A DNA stretch of 64,000 bases, taken from NCBI RefSeq assembly GCF_041381155.1, contig NC_091134.1, positions 31,749,540 to 31,813,539 on the forward strand, given 5' to 3'. The notes below the pieces were generated by a model, which saw only the letters and a program-made list of their open reading frames with translations, was not told where the DNA came from and ran no database searches. Numbering within the stretch: position 1 is the first letter of the stretch; the number at the start of each line of letters is the position of its first letter. This document shows, one piece after another, positions 33,640-47,089 of the stretch. Source of the stretch: Argopecten irradians (taxonomy: Eukaryota > Mollusca > Bivalvia > Pectinida > Pectinidae). Made by a program: the position numbers and the translations under genes.

Positions 33640-33890
33640 ATGTCGACATGTGTTTGGACAGGACAAAGCAGACCTGTATTTCATTATGTAACCGATACGG
33701 ATCTATGTAAATATGCTCCATCAGAATTTAAAGATCTAGTGCAGACGTATTAATCCCACTACCTAATGATGTGAAAATTCACAGGTAGACCGAATTTCAC
33801 CTCCTAGACTGCATGGTTGTATAGGATCTCGTACCTGTGGATTGGCCATACTAAACATTTCAAAACTCCATGACATTTGTCAATGGTAAT
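33640..33890 (+). repeat. Direct repeat, copy 1
   Basis: About 250 bases similar to 35540-35790: shared CCGATACGGATCTATGTAAA-like, TAGACCGAATTTCAC, and TACTAAACATTTCAAAACTC-like blocks in the same order. Confidence 0.55.
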
Positions 33891-33925
33891 TTCTGTTAGT
33901 GAAACTATACGATTTCATTACTTCT

Positions 33926-34431
33926 TTGTTTGTTTGTTTGTTTGTTTGATTTATTTGTAAGGACGGCCTCCCATGTATGCGGTGTGTTGCGTGTATGTTG
34001 TGCGAGGTGAGTGTACTGGGAGACTGCGGTATGTTCGTGTTGTGTCTTCTTGTATAGTGGAACTGTTGCCCTTTTTATAGTGCTATATCACTGAAGCATG
34101 CCGCCGAAGACACCAAGCAACACACCCCACCCGGTCACATGATACTGACAACGGGCGAACCAGTCGTCCCACTCCCTGTATGCTGAACGCTAAGCAGGAG
34201 CAGAAACTACCACTTTTATAGACTTTGGTGTGTCTCGGCCAGAGGACAGAACCCAGATCCTTCCTCACAGGGGCGAACGCTCAACTCAAGGCCAAAAGTG
34301 AGGCGGTGCCAAGGGAGGCATTAGGAAAGATAACGTCAGTTAGGAAGACGAGAAAAGATAAGATCCTAAATTTAGTCGCCTTTTACGATCATGCAATAGG
34401 GACAGCAGGTACAATTCTAACGCCCTACCTG
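33926..34431 (-). mobile_element. SINE-like retroposon, copy 1
   Basis: On the minus strand it begins GCAGGTAGGGCGTTAGAATT and ends in a (CAAA)n tail. It is flanked by the exact 10-base duplication CATTACTTCT (33916-33925 and 34432-34441). About 505 bases. It matches 43777-44312 nearly throughout. No long open frame. Confidence 0.8.
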
Positions 34432-34459
34432 CATTACTTCTGTTTTGATAGATAAAAAA

Positions 34460-36100
34460 ACATTCGTCGGCGGTGTAGCATCTTTTAAGTGTTATTAAAT
34501 ATTTAAAAACTTTTTACTGAAGTATACTGTTAGTCTCAGAAAAGTTGAGTATTTAGCTTATTTGATATCTGATAACCGTTAAGGCCCATCCCTTGGCTCT
34601 TGCATAGTCTTTTGCTTTAAATAAATGATAAATTGATGATAAAATATGTACAAAATCTATTTTACTTTTTCTAAAAAAAACTATGTAAACTTATATATAT
34701 CGGTAACTTATATCTACTTTTTATTATTAAATTTCTACATTCAGTTACGAATTTGTTTATATCTTATTTTCAATCGCAAACTGCAGTATGACATGTTATA
34801 AACACCCATTGTATTTTTATGAAGCCATGAAAATATTAAAATAACGATTTGTTTTACGAAATAGAGTCACTATTGTTTCATCGACTAACCACAAATATTT
34901 CTATCTATGAAATTATATCAAAACTTCAAACCACGAAAGAAAATACATATGGATAGATCATGTTATACTCTGTAGTTGTTAAGAATTCGCAGGTTCCACC
35001 AAAGTCGCAAAATTTAATACTTCGCGGAATTTTTCAAAACTCATGCTGTTACAATAATGTTGCAAGACTAATTCACGAAAATAAACCCCCGCGGATAAAT
35101 TACAAACAGAAAAGCGCGAAAATTTACACCCACGAAATTTTAACAACTATAAAGTACATTATAGGTCTTCAGAATTCACTGCATAACCTCAATTATCGAT
35201 TAATATTCATGTGAATAAATGTCAATGGTGTTTTTAAATTATGCATAGGCCCCATTAGAAATAGGAGGAAAATCCCTTTCAGATATGACCATCACATACC
35301 ATCTACCAAAAGTTCACGACAACTACGTATAAATGAACAAACGCAGTATACGAATCTATGTAATTTCCCCCATAATGAAGTAAATCGAACGCTGATACCT
35401 GACCTATTTTATTAAAAAAAACTTGTCATAATGTTCTCACAACAATATATTATTCTACAACAGATAAAGGAAATACTGGATCATAAACGGCATGTTTGAA
35501 CTAGGTTTGCTAAAAAAAATCAAAAAAAAAAAATCATGTAGGCATGTTTGAATAGGACAAGACATACCTGTACGTTATATAACCGACACGGATCTATAGT
35601 GAAATATGCTTCATCAGAGTTTACAGAGCCAGTGCAGAACTACTCCTTTGTAATGTAAATATTCATAGCTAGACCGAATTTCACATAGACTGCATGGTAT
35701 ATTGATCTTGTACCTGTGTACTGGAAGAGATTTGTAAATGAATATCGGCTATACTAAACATTTTAAAACTCCGTGACATTTGCGATGCTCTTAAGATAAA
35801 AGAATATTTCGTTCAAAGGTAATTTATGACACATTTTTTATCACAAATTTAATTATATCACACTTTATTTTCCATTTATGTCAAGTAGCTTGGATAGTTA
35901 TTTAAAACACTGCATCATTGCTATTCGTGTTTTTACACTCGCAAATTAATCTTCGGGTTTTAATTTACATTTTAAAAACAACCACGGTTCGTTGGCCTTA
36001 GAGAATAATAAAATAAGATTTTAACCCATCACAGCCTAACAAAAGACGTTCTTGAAGTAAGGATGTATCGTATAATTATTCAGGGTAGGTTTTAAAACTT
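34460..36100. other. No supported gene
   Basis: AT-rich. It contains the second copy of the 250-base direct repeat (35540-35790, partner 33640-33890) and otherwise nothing I recognise. Confidence 0.35.
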
Positions 36101-36102
36101 TT

Positions 36103-36533
36103 TAGGTCACCTGACCATAGGTCATGCTGACCTATTGCGATCGTCTTTTGTCCGTCGTCGTGCGACGTCCGTCCTCCGTCCTCCGTCCTCCGTTAACATT
36201 TTCTTGTGAACGCGATAACTTGAGTAAATATAAACCGAGCTTAATGAAACTTTTTATGTAGACTAACATTGGAAAGATCTCGGACGAGTTCAAAAATTCA
36301 GCATGATTCGACTTTAATTTACGGAGTTATTGCCCTTTGCAATAATAATTATTGAACCTTGTGAACACAGTAATGTGAGTAAATATGCACGAAGCTTTAT
36401 GAAAATTTGTATGTAGACCTATACAAGGTAGGTGTTCCTATTTCGTGAACAAAAGACATCAGTTGGCTTGTAAATTACGTCACTAATTTGTATCAAATAT
36501 CAGGTGACCGTTAAGGCCCATGGGCATCTTGTT
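36103..36533 (+). mobile_element. Molluscan dispersed repeat with GTCC-type microsatellite
   Basis: It starts AGGTCACCTGACCATAGGTC, has (TCCGTCC)n, then two related blocks with GTGAACGCGATAACTTGAGT or similar, and ends GGCCCATGGGCATCTTGTT. The layout is the same as the 155-base-unit elements, but the sequence differs. Confidence 0.5.
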
Positions 36534-36539
36534 ATATTA

Positions 36540-38100
36540 ACATATGTATTTAATATTTATATTTAAAAATGTCCTTTAGTTTGGGAAAAACATCAATACA
36601 GTGTATACCTTAGTTATTTGCGTATAACATGATAGCAAATAAGTTCACCTTAACTTGGACCGACTCATCCTGATATAATTGTGATAAAATGAGCTCAAAC
36701 GGCTCAAGGTTGTTGCATATGGGAGTTATTTCACACTCATTTGTTATTTCATCTTGCTAAAGGGCGTGTCTTAAGTGATTTTGAAAAAAAACTCATTCGT
36801 TTAAATTAGTTCCATATCATGCAGCTACCCGTTGTGTAAGTAAACTTTACTTCTTCCATCAAAGCCCTAGTTCTAATATTTTGCGTATATCGCATTCCAT
36901 TTGTTCCCTCATCCACCAGAAGCAACGATGTCAGGTAATTTGTCCTATAAGTAGATATAGACCTATTCAGATAATGTTTTGGGATACTATACTTGGAATC
37001 ATAAGATATGTTATTAAGTGTTTGTATCTGGATTGGTTCGTGAGGTGCTTTTACCTTTTGCAATACTTAGACATTTAAAGGTATCAAAAATCCCTTTCAA
37101 ACACGATGATTAACTTGTAGAATAAGACATGTAGTGCACGTATAAATATCATGACACAGCTGAATGTCAATATCCTAGGATATATAGAATGAATATGAAC
37201 ATGATGGGTTTGCTGTATTGACGTAATAAATGCCAGACACAAGAGGAGACCCACGGTTCGAGGTTATATTTTATGACACATCGGTGCTACATTTCTAAAG
37301 TCAACTATCCCTTTTTGGAGAGAGCATACATACACTGTACATAGGCTTTGCTCGCTGGTCTATCCATGTTTAATCTATTTGATTTAATGAAAAATATTTG
37401 GAAATGAAAATTATGCCTTAAAATCTGTTTTTGGACTAAACCTTGAATTCGGTTATTTGTTATGTTTGAGTTACTCTTGCTTTCTTGTTGAATTAAGAAT
37501 CTTAATAGCGTTCACTAATTTGCCCATTCATGAAAGGAATTACTGTTCAAATCGACATAAACACACATAAAGAACAGATCGATTATAAATGCACTTCATG
37601 CGTGCACACATTTTGGCGCAGCTGCAAGTTCGGGAGGGGTTGACATACCACCTCTGACATTTGAGGGAATACGTGTTTAGGAATATGAAAAGGCTTTACT
37701 AAGCTACATGTATTCTCATATATCGTATTAACATATCGGAGACTTGACTATGCTAACTGGTTAAATGAGATTAAACTACATTTTTGATGAAGCACTTTTA
37801 AAAACTCTTACTAATATCCTATCTGAAAATCTCAGACATAAAAAGTGTTCACCCTATATAGAGACTGAATAATTGGTCCCCTGTTCTATCTACAGAAAAT
37901 ATATTTGAACTGAAACAAAACCTGAAGTTAATTTCTAATTTGCTTCCTATTTTCCGATTTCTTATTAATTACCAATTTATGTCTATCTGTTACATTGCAT
38001 TGCAAACATTTTGAAACGACAGAAAATCCGTTATAAATCGTTTATTTAACGTCATATATTTGATGATACAAATTTATGTAATCGCTAAACGAAGAGAAAA
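36540..38100. other. No supported gene
   Basis: AT-rich sequence with no splice-bounded exon or delimited repeat recognised. Confidence 0.35.
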
Positions 38101-38107
38101 CTCACCT

Positions 38108-38225
38108 TGCGATGTCTTCTCGATCGGGGAAAAGTTCACAACTTGTGTTCACGAAAAGCACTACCGATCGCTCTCTCCGACGAAATCGTCCTAACCGTAC
38201 CGATGTTTACTGTTTCCAATGGTAA
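38108..38225 (-). other. Possible 5' non-coding exon on the minus strand
   Basis: A locally GC- and CpG-rich stretch ends on the minus strand in GACATCGCAAG|GTGAGT. It could be the first exon and promoter region of the PLAC8-like gene about 5 kb downstream on that strand. Only the donor and composition support it. Confidence 0.25.
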
Positions 38226-38229
38226 CAGA

Positions 38230-39165
38230 CATGCGTTACGTTCCTAACGAACATGTTTTGTATTTTTTGTAAGATTTTAATATATTACATCCTGGTTAGT
38301 TTAAAGTTTACCTTGATCCCCTACTGTGACTGCATATATCATGAACTATCAAGGCGTTGTAACCGGGATAAGCAATTAAAACAGGGACATGGCCATTAGT
38401 GACTGTTCTTTAGTTATTATTTTTTAATATTGCTTTATTTTGCTAAGTGAAAGATCTAGACAGTGTGATGGGGTTTGATGGCATGCTATGGAAAGAAAGT
38501 AAAGAAAAAAATGATCAGGGTTCATTGTTATTGAAACAAAAATGCCGATCTTTTGAAGACTTAGGTGCAGGCTTTAGTAGTTGTAGTTTTAGCTAATGCT
38601 TCACTCACGATAAATATAATTTCGAATTTAAACTCATCTTTCACTAAACAGCCTAAACCGACCACGACGACTCTCATATATCCTATATACGGTACGTATT
38701 ACCTTATCTCTAGACCTCAATATACATCAAAACTTTTACAAAGTAAATGCCATTTTCAGTGAACTGGAAACACTTGAACTAATATATCACTTTCCGTAAC
38801 GTTGTGTATAATCCTGTATAAGGTCTTCCATAGGCGTACTCACGATATCAATGCTGCATCAGGTATCAATAAAAGGACATTTCCACATGACTGGCTGGGA
38901 ACACATTGAAAGCACATAGAACGTTCCTGAGTTGTGGGTCGATTTGAAGTTCATTTGATTAATATGCTTGGTATCCAGATGTTATTGATACGGAAGCCAA
39001 ATAGTATCACGCTGAAAATGTGAAACTTTGAAATAAGAAAATAATTTCGCAATGATTGAATAATTATGACATATTATCATTGGTAAAATATCTTGTTATC
39101 ACGAGGGTCGATCTCGCTATTACCAAATACTGAACTTTCTTTAGTACAAAGTAATTATCTCGTTA
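38230..39165. other. No supported gene
   Basis: AT-rich sequence with short frames only. Confidence 0.35.
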
Positions 39166-39170
39166 AGAAG

Positions 39171-39710
39171 TTTTTCAGTCCATCACCATCAGATCGTGGG
39201 CTATTCAAATCGCCTTTTTTTTCGTGATCCGTTCATCACATTGTTAACAATTCTTGATACCGCTATTTCTCAGACACTACTGAAGGAATCCGTCTCAAAT
39301 TTCATCTGTTGGTTTCCCTTGAACCTTAACTGTGCTTTCGCACTTTGGGACCAATCGGTCTAAATAATTGGTCTGGTCGAATGACCATCATCTTGGATTT
39401 TGATAGTTGAAGGTTTGTACCGCCATTTTTTTTAGAAATACTGAAGGAGTCTGTCCCAAATTTTATATGTAGGTTTCCCTAGGGACCATGTGCATATTGC
39501 AGTTGTGTCCGATCGGGAAGCAAGATAACCAACAGGCAGTTACCTTGGATTTTGATAGTTGAAGTTTGTTATCGTTTTTTCTCAGAAAGAATTAAAGGAT
39601 CGTTCTCAAATTTCATATGTAGTTGAAGTTTGAAAAGCAGAAAAAACCTCTTTGCAATGTCAGACATAGAATTCTTTGGTGGACACAAACATCTCTCTTA
39701 AATCCATTGT
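39171..39710 (+). mobile_element. Repeat with 155-base units, old copy
   Basis: Same order of parts as 26131-26694 (CCATCACCATCAGATCGTGG start, CCGCTATTTCTCAG units, end GGTGGACACAAACATCTCTC), but more diverged and lacking the GTCC run. Confidence 0.55.
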
Positions 39711-39969
39711 TTTATTTTCTACGCAATGCTATCCGTCTTTCATATATTAATAATTCATCTTTATTTTTTTTCTGGCTTTCTGATTGGCCTATTCATTTTT
39801 TTTTCATTCCACGATGAAAAAAAATCATATCCGAGAATGGCGCGAAAATCAGCCGTTATCTCACGTCACAATAGAAACATTAACGTAGTGTATTGATTAA
39901 GAAAAAAAAAATCCCTTAGAAAAATTCTGTGGAATCGTACGTGTAAACGTATTTAAATTTTATGAAAAC

Positions 39970-40095
39970 AGCCTGAAAAATTAATTATTAGCATAGAAGT
40001 CACTATTTTTTAATTTCATCGGGGTATGAAACGAAATTTCTTACATACCCCGATGAAGCTAGAAAAATATTGACTTCAATTCTTAAGTGATATAT
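39970..40095. repeat. Foldback with GGGGTATG arms
   Basis: TTTCATCGGGGTATG and CATACCCCGATGAA pair around a 15-base centre, and flanking AGCATAGAAGT and ACTTCAATTCT extend the arms. Related to 62713-62871. Confidence 0.55.
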
Positions 40096-40099
40096 CGTT

Positions 40100-42000
40100 T
40101 TTACTATTTACTATTAGTTTGAGTATGTAAACAGTATTCAAATCATGTAAGTATATGCAAATACAATACTCCGAAATTTCAGACACATTATGTGTATAGA
40201 CCGTGATATAGCACTGATATATTATTGCTCTCTATTACACATATATAATTCAATAATCTATTATCTTACTGTATTACAATGGTTTCGTAATATTCAGTCA
40301 ATTAGTATTCCGAGACCGAAACTAAGGAGTGTATTGGATAAATCATCACTCATCATTCCAAGAAAAAAATAATACATTGTTTTGACAATGTCTCGAAGTC
40401 ATGTATTGACAATGTCTCGATTTCACTAAAATGAAAATATTTTTGCACCATTAATAATCGGGAATATATTACTCTTTTGGAAATACAATGAACACAATGC
40501 GAAATGAGTTACATATGGTATATTCCTCACCTAAATAGACTTATATATCGTGTATAAAATTCAGCGTCTAAAAGGAATGAAGACGGAGAGCCTGATATTT
40601 TTAAGTACACTTCAAGTGTCAAAATATAAGTAAAGATGATCTGCTGTTGTACGCAACACACCAGCATCTACAGTCCGGGAGTCAGAAAATTTAGATTAGA
40701 CATGTAATTATGCTTCCATACACAATTGGAGCGTATCGTAAATACCCTACCTGCAGGACAGAACAGAAGTTGGAATGTTCATGACCGAGTTTGGAAAAAA
40801 AATATTCTGGTCACGTGGTGTTCTCGATTAAAACTGGGACATACTTAAGATAACTTAGATTTATTCTATCAAGATTTTATCAAAAGTTTCCTTCTCTTTA
40901 TCGTCCATATTGACTTAAGTCTCATGTCAAGTGTTTTTTCTTGATTCTTATAAATGATAAAACAATTCAGGCATTCATAGCATTCTATTGGCCATTATTG
41001 TCTTTAGTAATAGTTTAGATTAGAATTTCTACATTAAGTGCATTACCATATACTGTACTAGTATTTCCTTCCAAAATAAAAATGGGGTCGACATGTTAAC
41101 CCAGAGTTTACTATAAAGCACGAATCTTCATTTTAAGTTCTATAAATGGAAGTTATGTGATAAATAGATAAACACTTTGCTATGTAGTGTGAAATTGATT
41201 AAACTCGATGAATATTTATTTTTATCAATTATCAAGCACATGTATTAAATACCTACTCAAATTGGTTCATCCTTATACAATGAACTCATCCTACTAACAT
41301 GTAATTGATACACATACATCAAAATGTAAATATAAACATACCAGAAAGTGAGAGGAAATTCTGCGGGGAGTCTAACTGCAAGTCTTCTTGTCCTCTCCGT
41401 CGTCTGTTATACGTCTGTTATTTGTCCGATAACACCCCGAATAAAGTACGATGTTACTTCCTTTTTCGATTACTACGCGACGTTCAAAGTACATGTAAAT
41501 ATCTAACTCTTCCGGGAACGTTGAATGATACAAAATTCATGTCAAGACCTGAACCAAGGTAAACAAATCAGGAGATGTAGTTAACGTCATGATCAGTAGC
41601 CAAATCTGGAGATGTAATTAACAGCTGTAGTAACTAAATCAGGAGATGTAAAGGTAAACAATACAAATGTCTATTATATTACAAATTTCCGGCTTCTTGG
41701 TCATCTTGGTCATCTTCAAACAGGCACAAGGAAGCAAAAACAGCTATGTAAAATTCATTTTTAACTTCCAATTGCAAGATACCTTTAAAGTGAAACTAGT
41801 TATTTGATATGTTATAAAGCCGTTTAAATTCATTTTACCTCCCTGCACAAAGCCAAAATTTCATCTCTTTAATAAATGCATTACATTTATATGTTATTTA
41901 TTATATCATAGTATTCCCTCGTCTCCATCCCATCCAGATCTTTTCAACCTTTCTTATTTTCTTTTCGCTTTCTTTCAAGCTCTGTCACTCTTTTCTTAAT
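40100..42000. other. No supported gene
   Basis: AT-rich. A short AAATCAGGAGATGTA motif recurs three times near 41565-41650. No exon or RNA gene recognised. Confidence 0.35.
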
Positions 42001-42089
42001 ATTCAATGAAATGTGATTGGCCTGTTTCTTTTTCAAACTTCAAATTTGTGTTATTTCCTCCTTCATTTCATTTCAAATGTCAAATGTCA

Positions 42090-42345
42090 TGTTTTTTTTT
42101 AAAAAGGGATGGACATCCTCCCTCTAACCACAGGTCTATCTCTTTACTATCTTCTGTTGGAAACTTGTTTGAGAGAGTTATCTATATTGACCTGTGTACT
42201 TATTTTATTGAAAACCCCCTCGTTTACAATCACCAGTCTGGTTTCTTGAATGGACATTCTAGAGTATATCAGCTTACAAATATTTATCACCAATTATTAC
42301 TAATAAAATTTAAATCATATGAAATGACAGACAAATTATAGTCTT
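42090..42345 (+). pseudogene. LINE reverse transcriptase fragment
   Basis: The frame reads HPPSNHRSISLLSSVGNLFE, then QSGFLNGHSRVYQLTNIYHQ. These match the conserved P-x-NYRPISLL and NQSGFRPGHST blocks of Jockey/CR1-type reverse transcriptase. Only this part remains. It is on the opposite strand to the LINE at 42600-44900. Confidence 0.7.
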
Positions 42346-42369
42346 GGCTAGAATAATAGAGTGTTTAAC

Positions 42370-42445
42370 CTCCTTTGAAGTGAGACAGAAGAAACCTCCT
42401 TTGAAGTGAGACAGAAGAAACCTCCTTTGAAGTGAGACAGAAGAA
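42370..42445 (+). repeat. Three tandem 26-base units
   Basis: CCTCCTTTGAAGTGAGACAG plus AAGAAA, repeated three times almost exactly. Confidence 0.85.
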
Positions 42446-43224
42446 TCTCATCCCTAGAGGTGAGATTTTTGAGTTGTCTGCCTTTGTTGTAAGCTTTGCC
42501 TCGTATTTGACCGCTTAAGAAACTTATCCTGAGGGTTGAACTCTCCTGTCTCATCCCTAAGAGGGTAAATGCTTCTTTTTCTCTTACCCTATGCACCACT
42601 TTATTTCATTTCAACAAATTTTATTGCAAATAATATGCAAATGGTTTAAGCAACAGGCAAAGCCTACATTATACATCTCCAAACAAATCCGGTATCGGAC
42701 AATTATCGACAAAATATTTTAATATTTGACATAACATTGTGAATAAATATTATTATTAGTGTATCTCCCGAACCTATCGCCGTAGAAAAAAATCTAAAAA
42801 AAATCTTTTAGTTTCAGATATATATTCTGAAATACATTGCAATAAATATGTATTTTTTTCTTCATCACAATTGTCACAGTCATGTAGTAAAGTTTTTGTG
42901 TTAAAATGCGAATGGAGAATATAAGAGTTATGTATTTTGGTTCTGAGCGATGATCTTTGTTCAATAAATAATGGACATATAAAAAGATAGTGTTCTGCTG
43001 TTTCATCACCAAGGCCACACGAACAAATTGGAGAATCTCTCAAATGATCGCGAAATAGGTCAACATTTAGATTGCTAGAGGAATTTCTGTGCTGGCACAG
43101 AGTAATATTCATAATTCGAGAACCTTTGTTTATAAAGATATTTGTTATATCAGGTTCCAATTTATTAATGTTAAAAAGGAGTGTTTTAAATTGTGCAACA
43201 GTAATAACATTCGATAAGTCAAAG

Positions 43225-43756
43225 TTTAAAGGGACAATTCACTCAGGCTAATTCTTTTACAAAACCAAGAAGTGAAATATGACATAAATGTTTTGTTCTA
43301 TATTTTTTATGAAACAAATAACGTTAAACATTGACAAATTCCACGTCATTGTTAAGTATTTTGATTAATATCGTTGAAATATCAAATCGTTGATCAATAC
43401 GATTATGCAGGTAGAATATGGACGCTGTACCTATACCCGAGCCAAAGTCACGCACGTTAAACAAATGAACTACATAACCACTGCGAAGGTGATAAAATGA
43501 TTTTGAGGCAAGATAATTCACAAGGTAAACAAACTATTGTCAGAGCGATTTGAGCAATTATAGACAAAAGTTGCATTACTCTACGAGCAAGGGACAGGGT
43601 TCGGCATACAAGATGTTCGACCACAATGTGTAATGGCGGACAACGAGCGAGTTTGAAAATTTCACACACATCTAAATCTAAATTCCATTAGAACTGGTTT
43701 TTTTCCGATATATGTACAAATGTTAATGTTCTCTTAGAATAAATTGTCCCTTTAAA
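43225..43756. mobile_element. MITE with TTTAAAGGGACAATT termini
   Basis: The termini TTTAAAGGGACAATT and AATTGTCCCTTTAAA are perfect inverted repeats of 15 bases. It is about 532 bases and non-coding, inserted in the LINE at 42600-44900. Confidence 0.8.
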
Positions 43757-43776
43757 GCGAAATAATTAAATTTCCC

Positions 43777-44312
43777 AGCCCTGCAGGTAGGGCGTTAGAA
43801 TTGTACCTGCTGCCCCTATTGCATGATCGTAAAAGGCGACTAAATTTAGGATCTTATCTTTTCTCTTCTTCCTAACTGACTTTATCTTTCCTAATGCCTC
43901 CCTTGGCACCGCCGCACTTTTGGCCTTGAGTTGAGCGCTCGCCCCTGTGAGGAAGGATCTGGGTTCTGTCCCCTGGCCGAGACACACCAAAGTCTATAAA
44001 AGTGGTAGTTTCTGCTCCTGCTTAGCGTTCAGCATACAGGGAGTGGGACGACTGGTTCGCCCGTTGTCAGTATAATGTGACCGGGTGGGGTGTGTTGCTT
44101 GGTGTCTTCGGCGGCATGCTTCAGTGATATAGCACTATAAAAAGGGCAACAGTTCCACTATACAAGAAGACACAACACGAACATACCGCAGTCTCCCAGT
44201 ACACTCACCTCGCACAACATACACGCAACACACCGCATACATGGGAGGCCGTCCTTACATGACCATAGCTGTTAATATGACGTTAATAAATCAAACAAAC
44301 AAACAAACAAAC
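43777..44312 (+). mobile_element. SINE-like retroposon, copy 2
   Basis: It starts near CTGCAGGTAGGGCGTTAGAA and ends GTTAATAAATCAAACAAACA. Flanks are AATTAAATTTCCC (43764-43776) and AATTAAATTCCC (44313-44324), a target-site duplication. It is homologous to 33926-34431 in opposite orientation. Confidence 0.8.
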
Positions 44313-45653
44313 AATTAAATTCCCTAAAGGTAACTTGGAGTTCTGCGCATAGGAATATTAAAATATCTTGTTATCATTAGTGGATATCTCTCATTTTCAG
44401 GCGGATATAAAAATGGTTTTACAATTTCAATCAAATGCTGTGGAGCAAAGCCACGGAGTATCTTAAACATAAGAATAATTTTGTGCTTTTGACGCCGATC
44501 ACAGAGAGATTCCCAAGGTAGTTCTTTATAAGGTATATCATGGGAGGTACCTCTGCGCAATCCCGTTATAATCCTAGCGGCTTCTAAGTGAACAGACTCT
44601 AGCAGAAGTTAAGTACAATTATCCCATAAAACATCAGCATATTCTAAAATAGGTAAAATATAAGTTTGATAAATGTTTAAAAGAGTTTTACGTGATATTC
44701 TTTTCTTTAATGTTTTTAAAATATTGATCCTTTTAAATGCTTTCTGGTATACATAATCTATATGGTGAGTCCATTTAAATCGTCAGAAAGTAAAACTCCT
44801 AAATGTCTATGTGTGCTAGCTGTATGAACCGTGTTATTGCCAAAGTATATCGGGATGAATGACGTTTCGTTTCCTTGATTCAGTTTTTGTGGGGTTAAAC
44901 TTTATGTCTCTAATAACGACGTGTCACTAATGCAAGGGAGGATGACGTGACCTCAATGAATTGTCATCGTCGCCGTTTTCATTATTGTCTTGACGATATT
45001 ATACTAATACCGCAACGTCGCGATACTACTGTCGTGACGTCATACAATTGTTGAGCACGTGTAAAGACCTCGTAAAACTTGTTTTTATACATGGTTTGAA
45101 TAGAAAAATTGGCAAAACTGGATTTCCCTGTCTGGGGTAAGAGAAAAATCTATCTTACATAGCATTTCATGTGTACGGATAAATTTGTGTTAGAATGGAG
45201 AAAACTGCGTATATGCCACCTGGGCATACTCTAAATACTGTTAATATAATATTTTGATCATGTATCAGTACCGTATGTCATATCCTATTAGGCCTCGTAG
45301 CCTTTGTACATGTGTTCTGACTGATGCAGACAGTAACTGTATTAAGTTTTGGTTCAACAGGATAGGATCAACTTTGTCAAAATGTTGACGACTACGCCTG
45401 AAAAATAACACCTAGGTACTGACTAATGATGATTATAGCGATATTATTGAGTGAAGTTTTTGTCTTTAAAGATCAGAATCCACAGACACATCAATTCAAT
45501 AAAATGATTATAGTACCTCGATATTTGGTAAATCATCTCCACGATGCATTTTACGACTCAATTAATTGCAGGATATAACGCTGCGTTTAATAATGTACAC
45601 AATTCCCTAAGATGTCCATTATTACAACAATGAACTATGGAACAACATACACT

Positions 45654-46040
45654 TCAGTCGCTGGTAAATATATCACGAGGCATATAGTCGTATCCGAACA
45701 ACTGGCAGTCGCGTAAGACATACTGTCTCAACCCTAACAACAGTTCTCTGTCTATTGTCTTGTACATGTTAACTAAGTCTCTTCGTTTAAACTCAGAAAC
45801 ATGTGATGGATTGCTGGCCTTGACCGCCTCACGGTTTATCGTGTCCACGTTCTGAGAGTCTGGCATGGGAACATCCGGGTCTATCATGCCACGGAGTTGA
45901 AGCGTTCTCAACATACGGTGATACAATTCCTAAACAGTAAAACAGTCTGGCATGCTATATCGAGACGTCTTTTCATGATACCGGTTGTATAAGGATTCAA
46001 ATAGAGATTTCGTGGTTTCGTCGTAAGTGCAGTTTTTGGC
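45654..46040 (-). pseudogene. Carbohydrate sulfotransferase 3' exon fragment
   Basis: On the minus strand an acceptor (ATATATTTCAG) precedes GCCAAAAACTGC at 46040. The frame reads YNRYHEKTSRYSMPDCFTV, a TAG at 45932-45930, then ELYHRMLRTLQLRGMIDPDV and on to MPRDIFTSD. It is a close paralogue of the C-terminal third of the sulfotransferase at 53363-54427 (ELYNRVWKTLQLRGMIDPDV...MPRDIFTSD). Upstream catalytic sequence was not found; the flank is replaced by the tandem array at 47090-49910. Confidence 0.8.
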
Positions 46041-47089
46041 CTGAAATATATGATTGAACTTATTGTTATGTCCAAATATGACTGTCTGCAATATAACGTT
46101 AGAACCATGACTTAGCTCATCTTTAAATACTCTAAATGCGAGAAAATGATACAACCTTGAACCGTAATACTTGATATCTTAAATTCATATTTCTTTGTTG
46201 ATGTCTCCCTATTTCTGCGTTTTTACCAATTCGGCCAACGTTTCTCATGAAATAAATCATCTATATCATACTTAAATGCAGTTTATCAACTGAATACATA
46301 TTTAAAGTAGTATTTCTTGTAATTTTCACTGAACCGATATGTCGTTTTAACATTTGATATGAAACGTGTATCTCGATGATTTAGCTCTCAAAACCATATG
46401 TCAGCGTATAAGAGCGCTGAAATCTAGGGATCATATATTCCCGGTTTTGAATAAAACGCCATCAATCACCGCCATGTTAGAGTACCTTCGGGTTTTGTCG
46501 GAATTCCGAATCGTATCACGTGACTGACGTCCACACGTCCTTCATGTGGTGATCGAGGTAACTAGCGTAAGTGCACATGTGTTTGTTTACGTTTTTCTTC
46601 TGGCTAATATGAGCAAATCGTGCTGGTATATGTCCACAGAGCGAGTATTTGAAACATCTAATTAATTCACACATTGCCGTAATTCAATATTGTGTGTATC
46701 AAATATTGTAATGTCCGAGCATTATTTTCTTTGTAGATCCATTCTGCTGAGGTCGACTACATGTTTTGTTTACGAAGAATTGTTGACATTTCTCTTGGTT
46801 TCACAACTTTCGTGTTATTTCGAGATTGTCGCGACGATGTTCGGAATAGTTCGGAATGATTCGGCCTCTTTCGAGCCTATCTTTCACGTTTACACCTTAA
46901 AAAGATTTTTTACTTTTATAATTAAAAATACTTCAAGTGCTGCAACTTTATAAAAAGTGGTAAAATTGGAAAGTTTAAACGGAGAAAAATATGTATAACA
47001 CTTAAACAGTTTTCACTATGACAAAAAGAGAGAAAGTGATAGACCATACAACTTTAACCAAACTAAACTTTTGACTAGTTTTGTGAATT

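Larger units (their letters stand above)
42600..44900 (-). mobile_element. LINE 3' half, broken up by two later insertions
   Basis: Minus-strand pieces in order: about 44900-44600 (RINILKTLKKRISRKTLLNI, then LPILEYADVLWDNC), 44560-44324 (RRGTSHDIPYKELPWESLCD) and 43160-42774 (SSNLNVDLFRDHLRDSPICS, then CGLGDETAEHYLFICPLF). These are the post-RT and C-terminal regions of a Jockey-superfamily LINE ORF2, including the C-x-CG...EH...CP motif. A MITE (43225-43756) and a SINE-like element (43777-44312) split it. Stops occur between the pieces. Confidence 0.75.

Noticed and set aside
34225-34455. Protein MVCLGQRTEPRSFLTGANAQ, also seen at 43766-43990
   Set aside because: Both are the same strand of the SINE-like retroposon; the frame is carried by the repeat, not by a gene.
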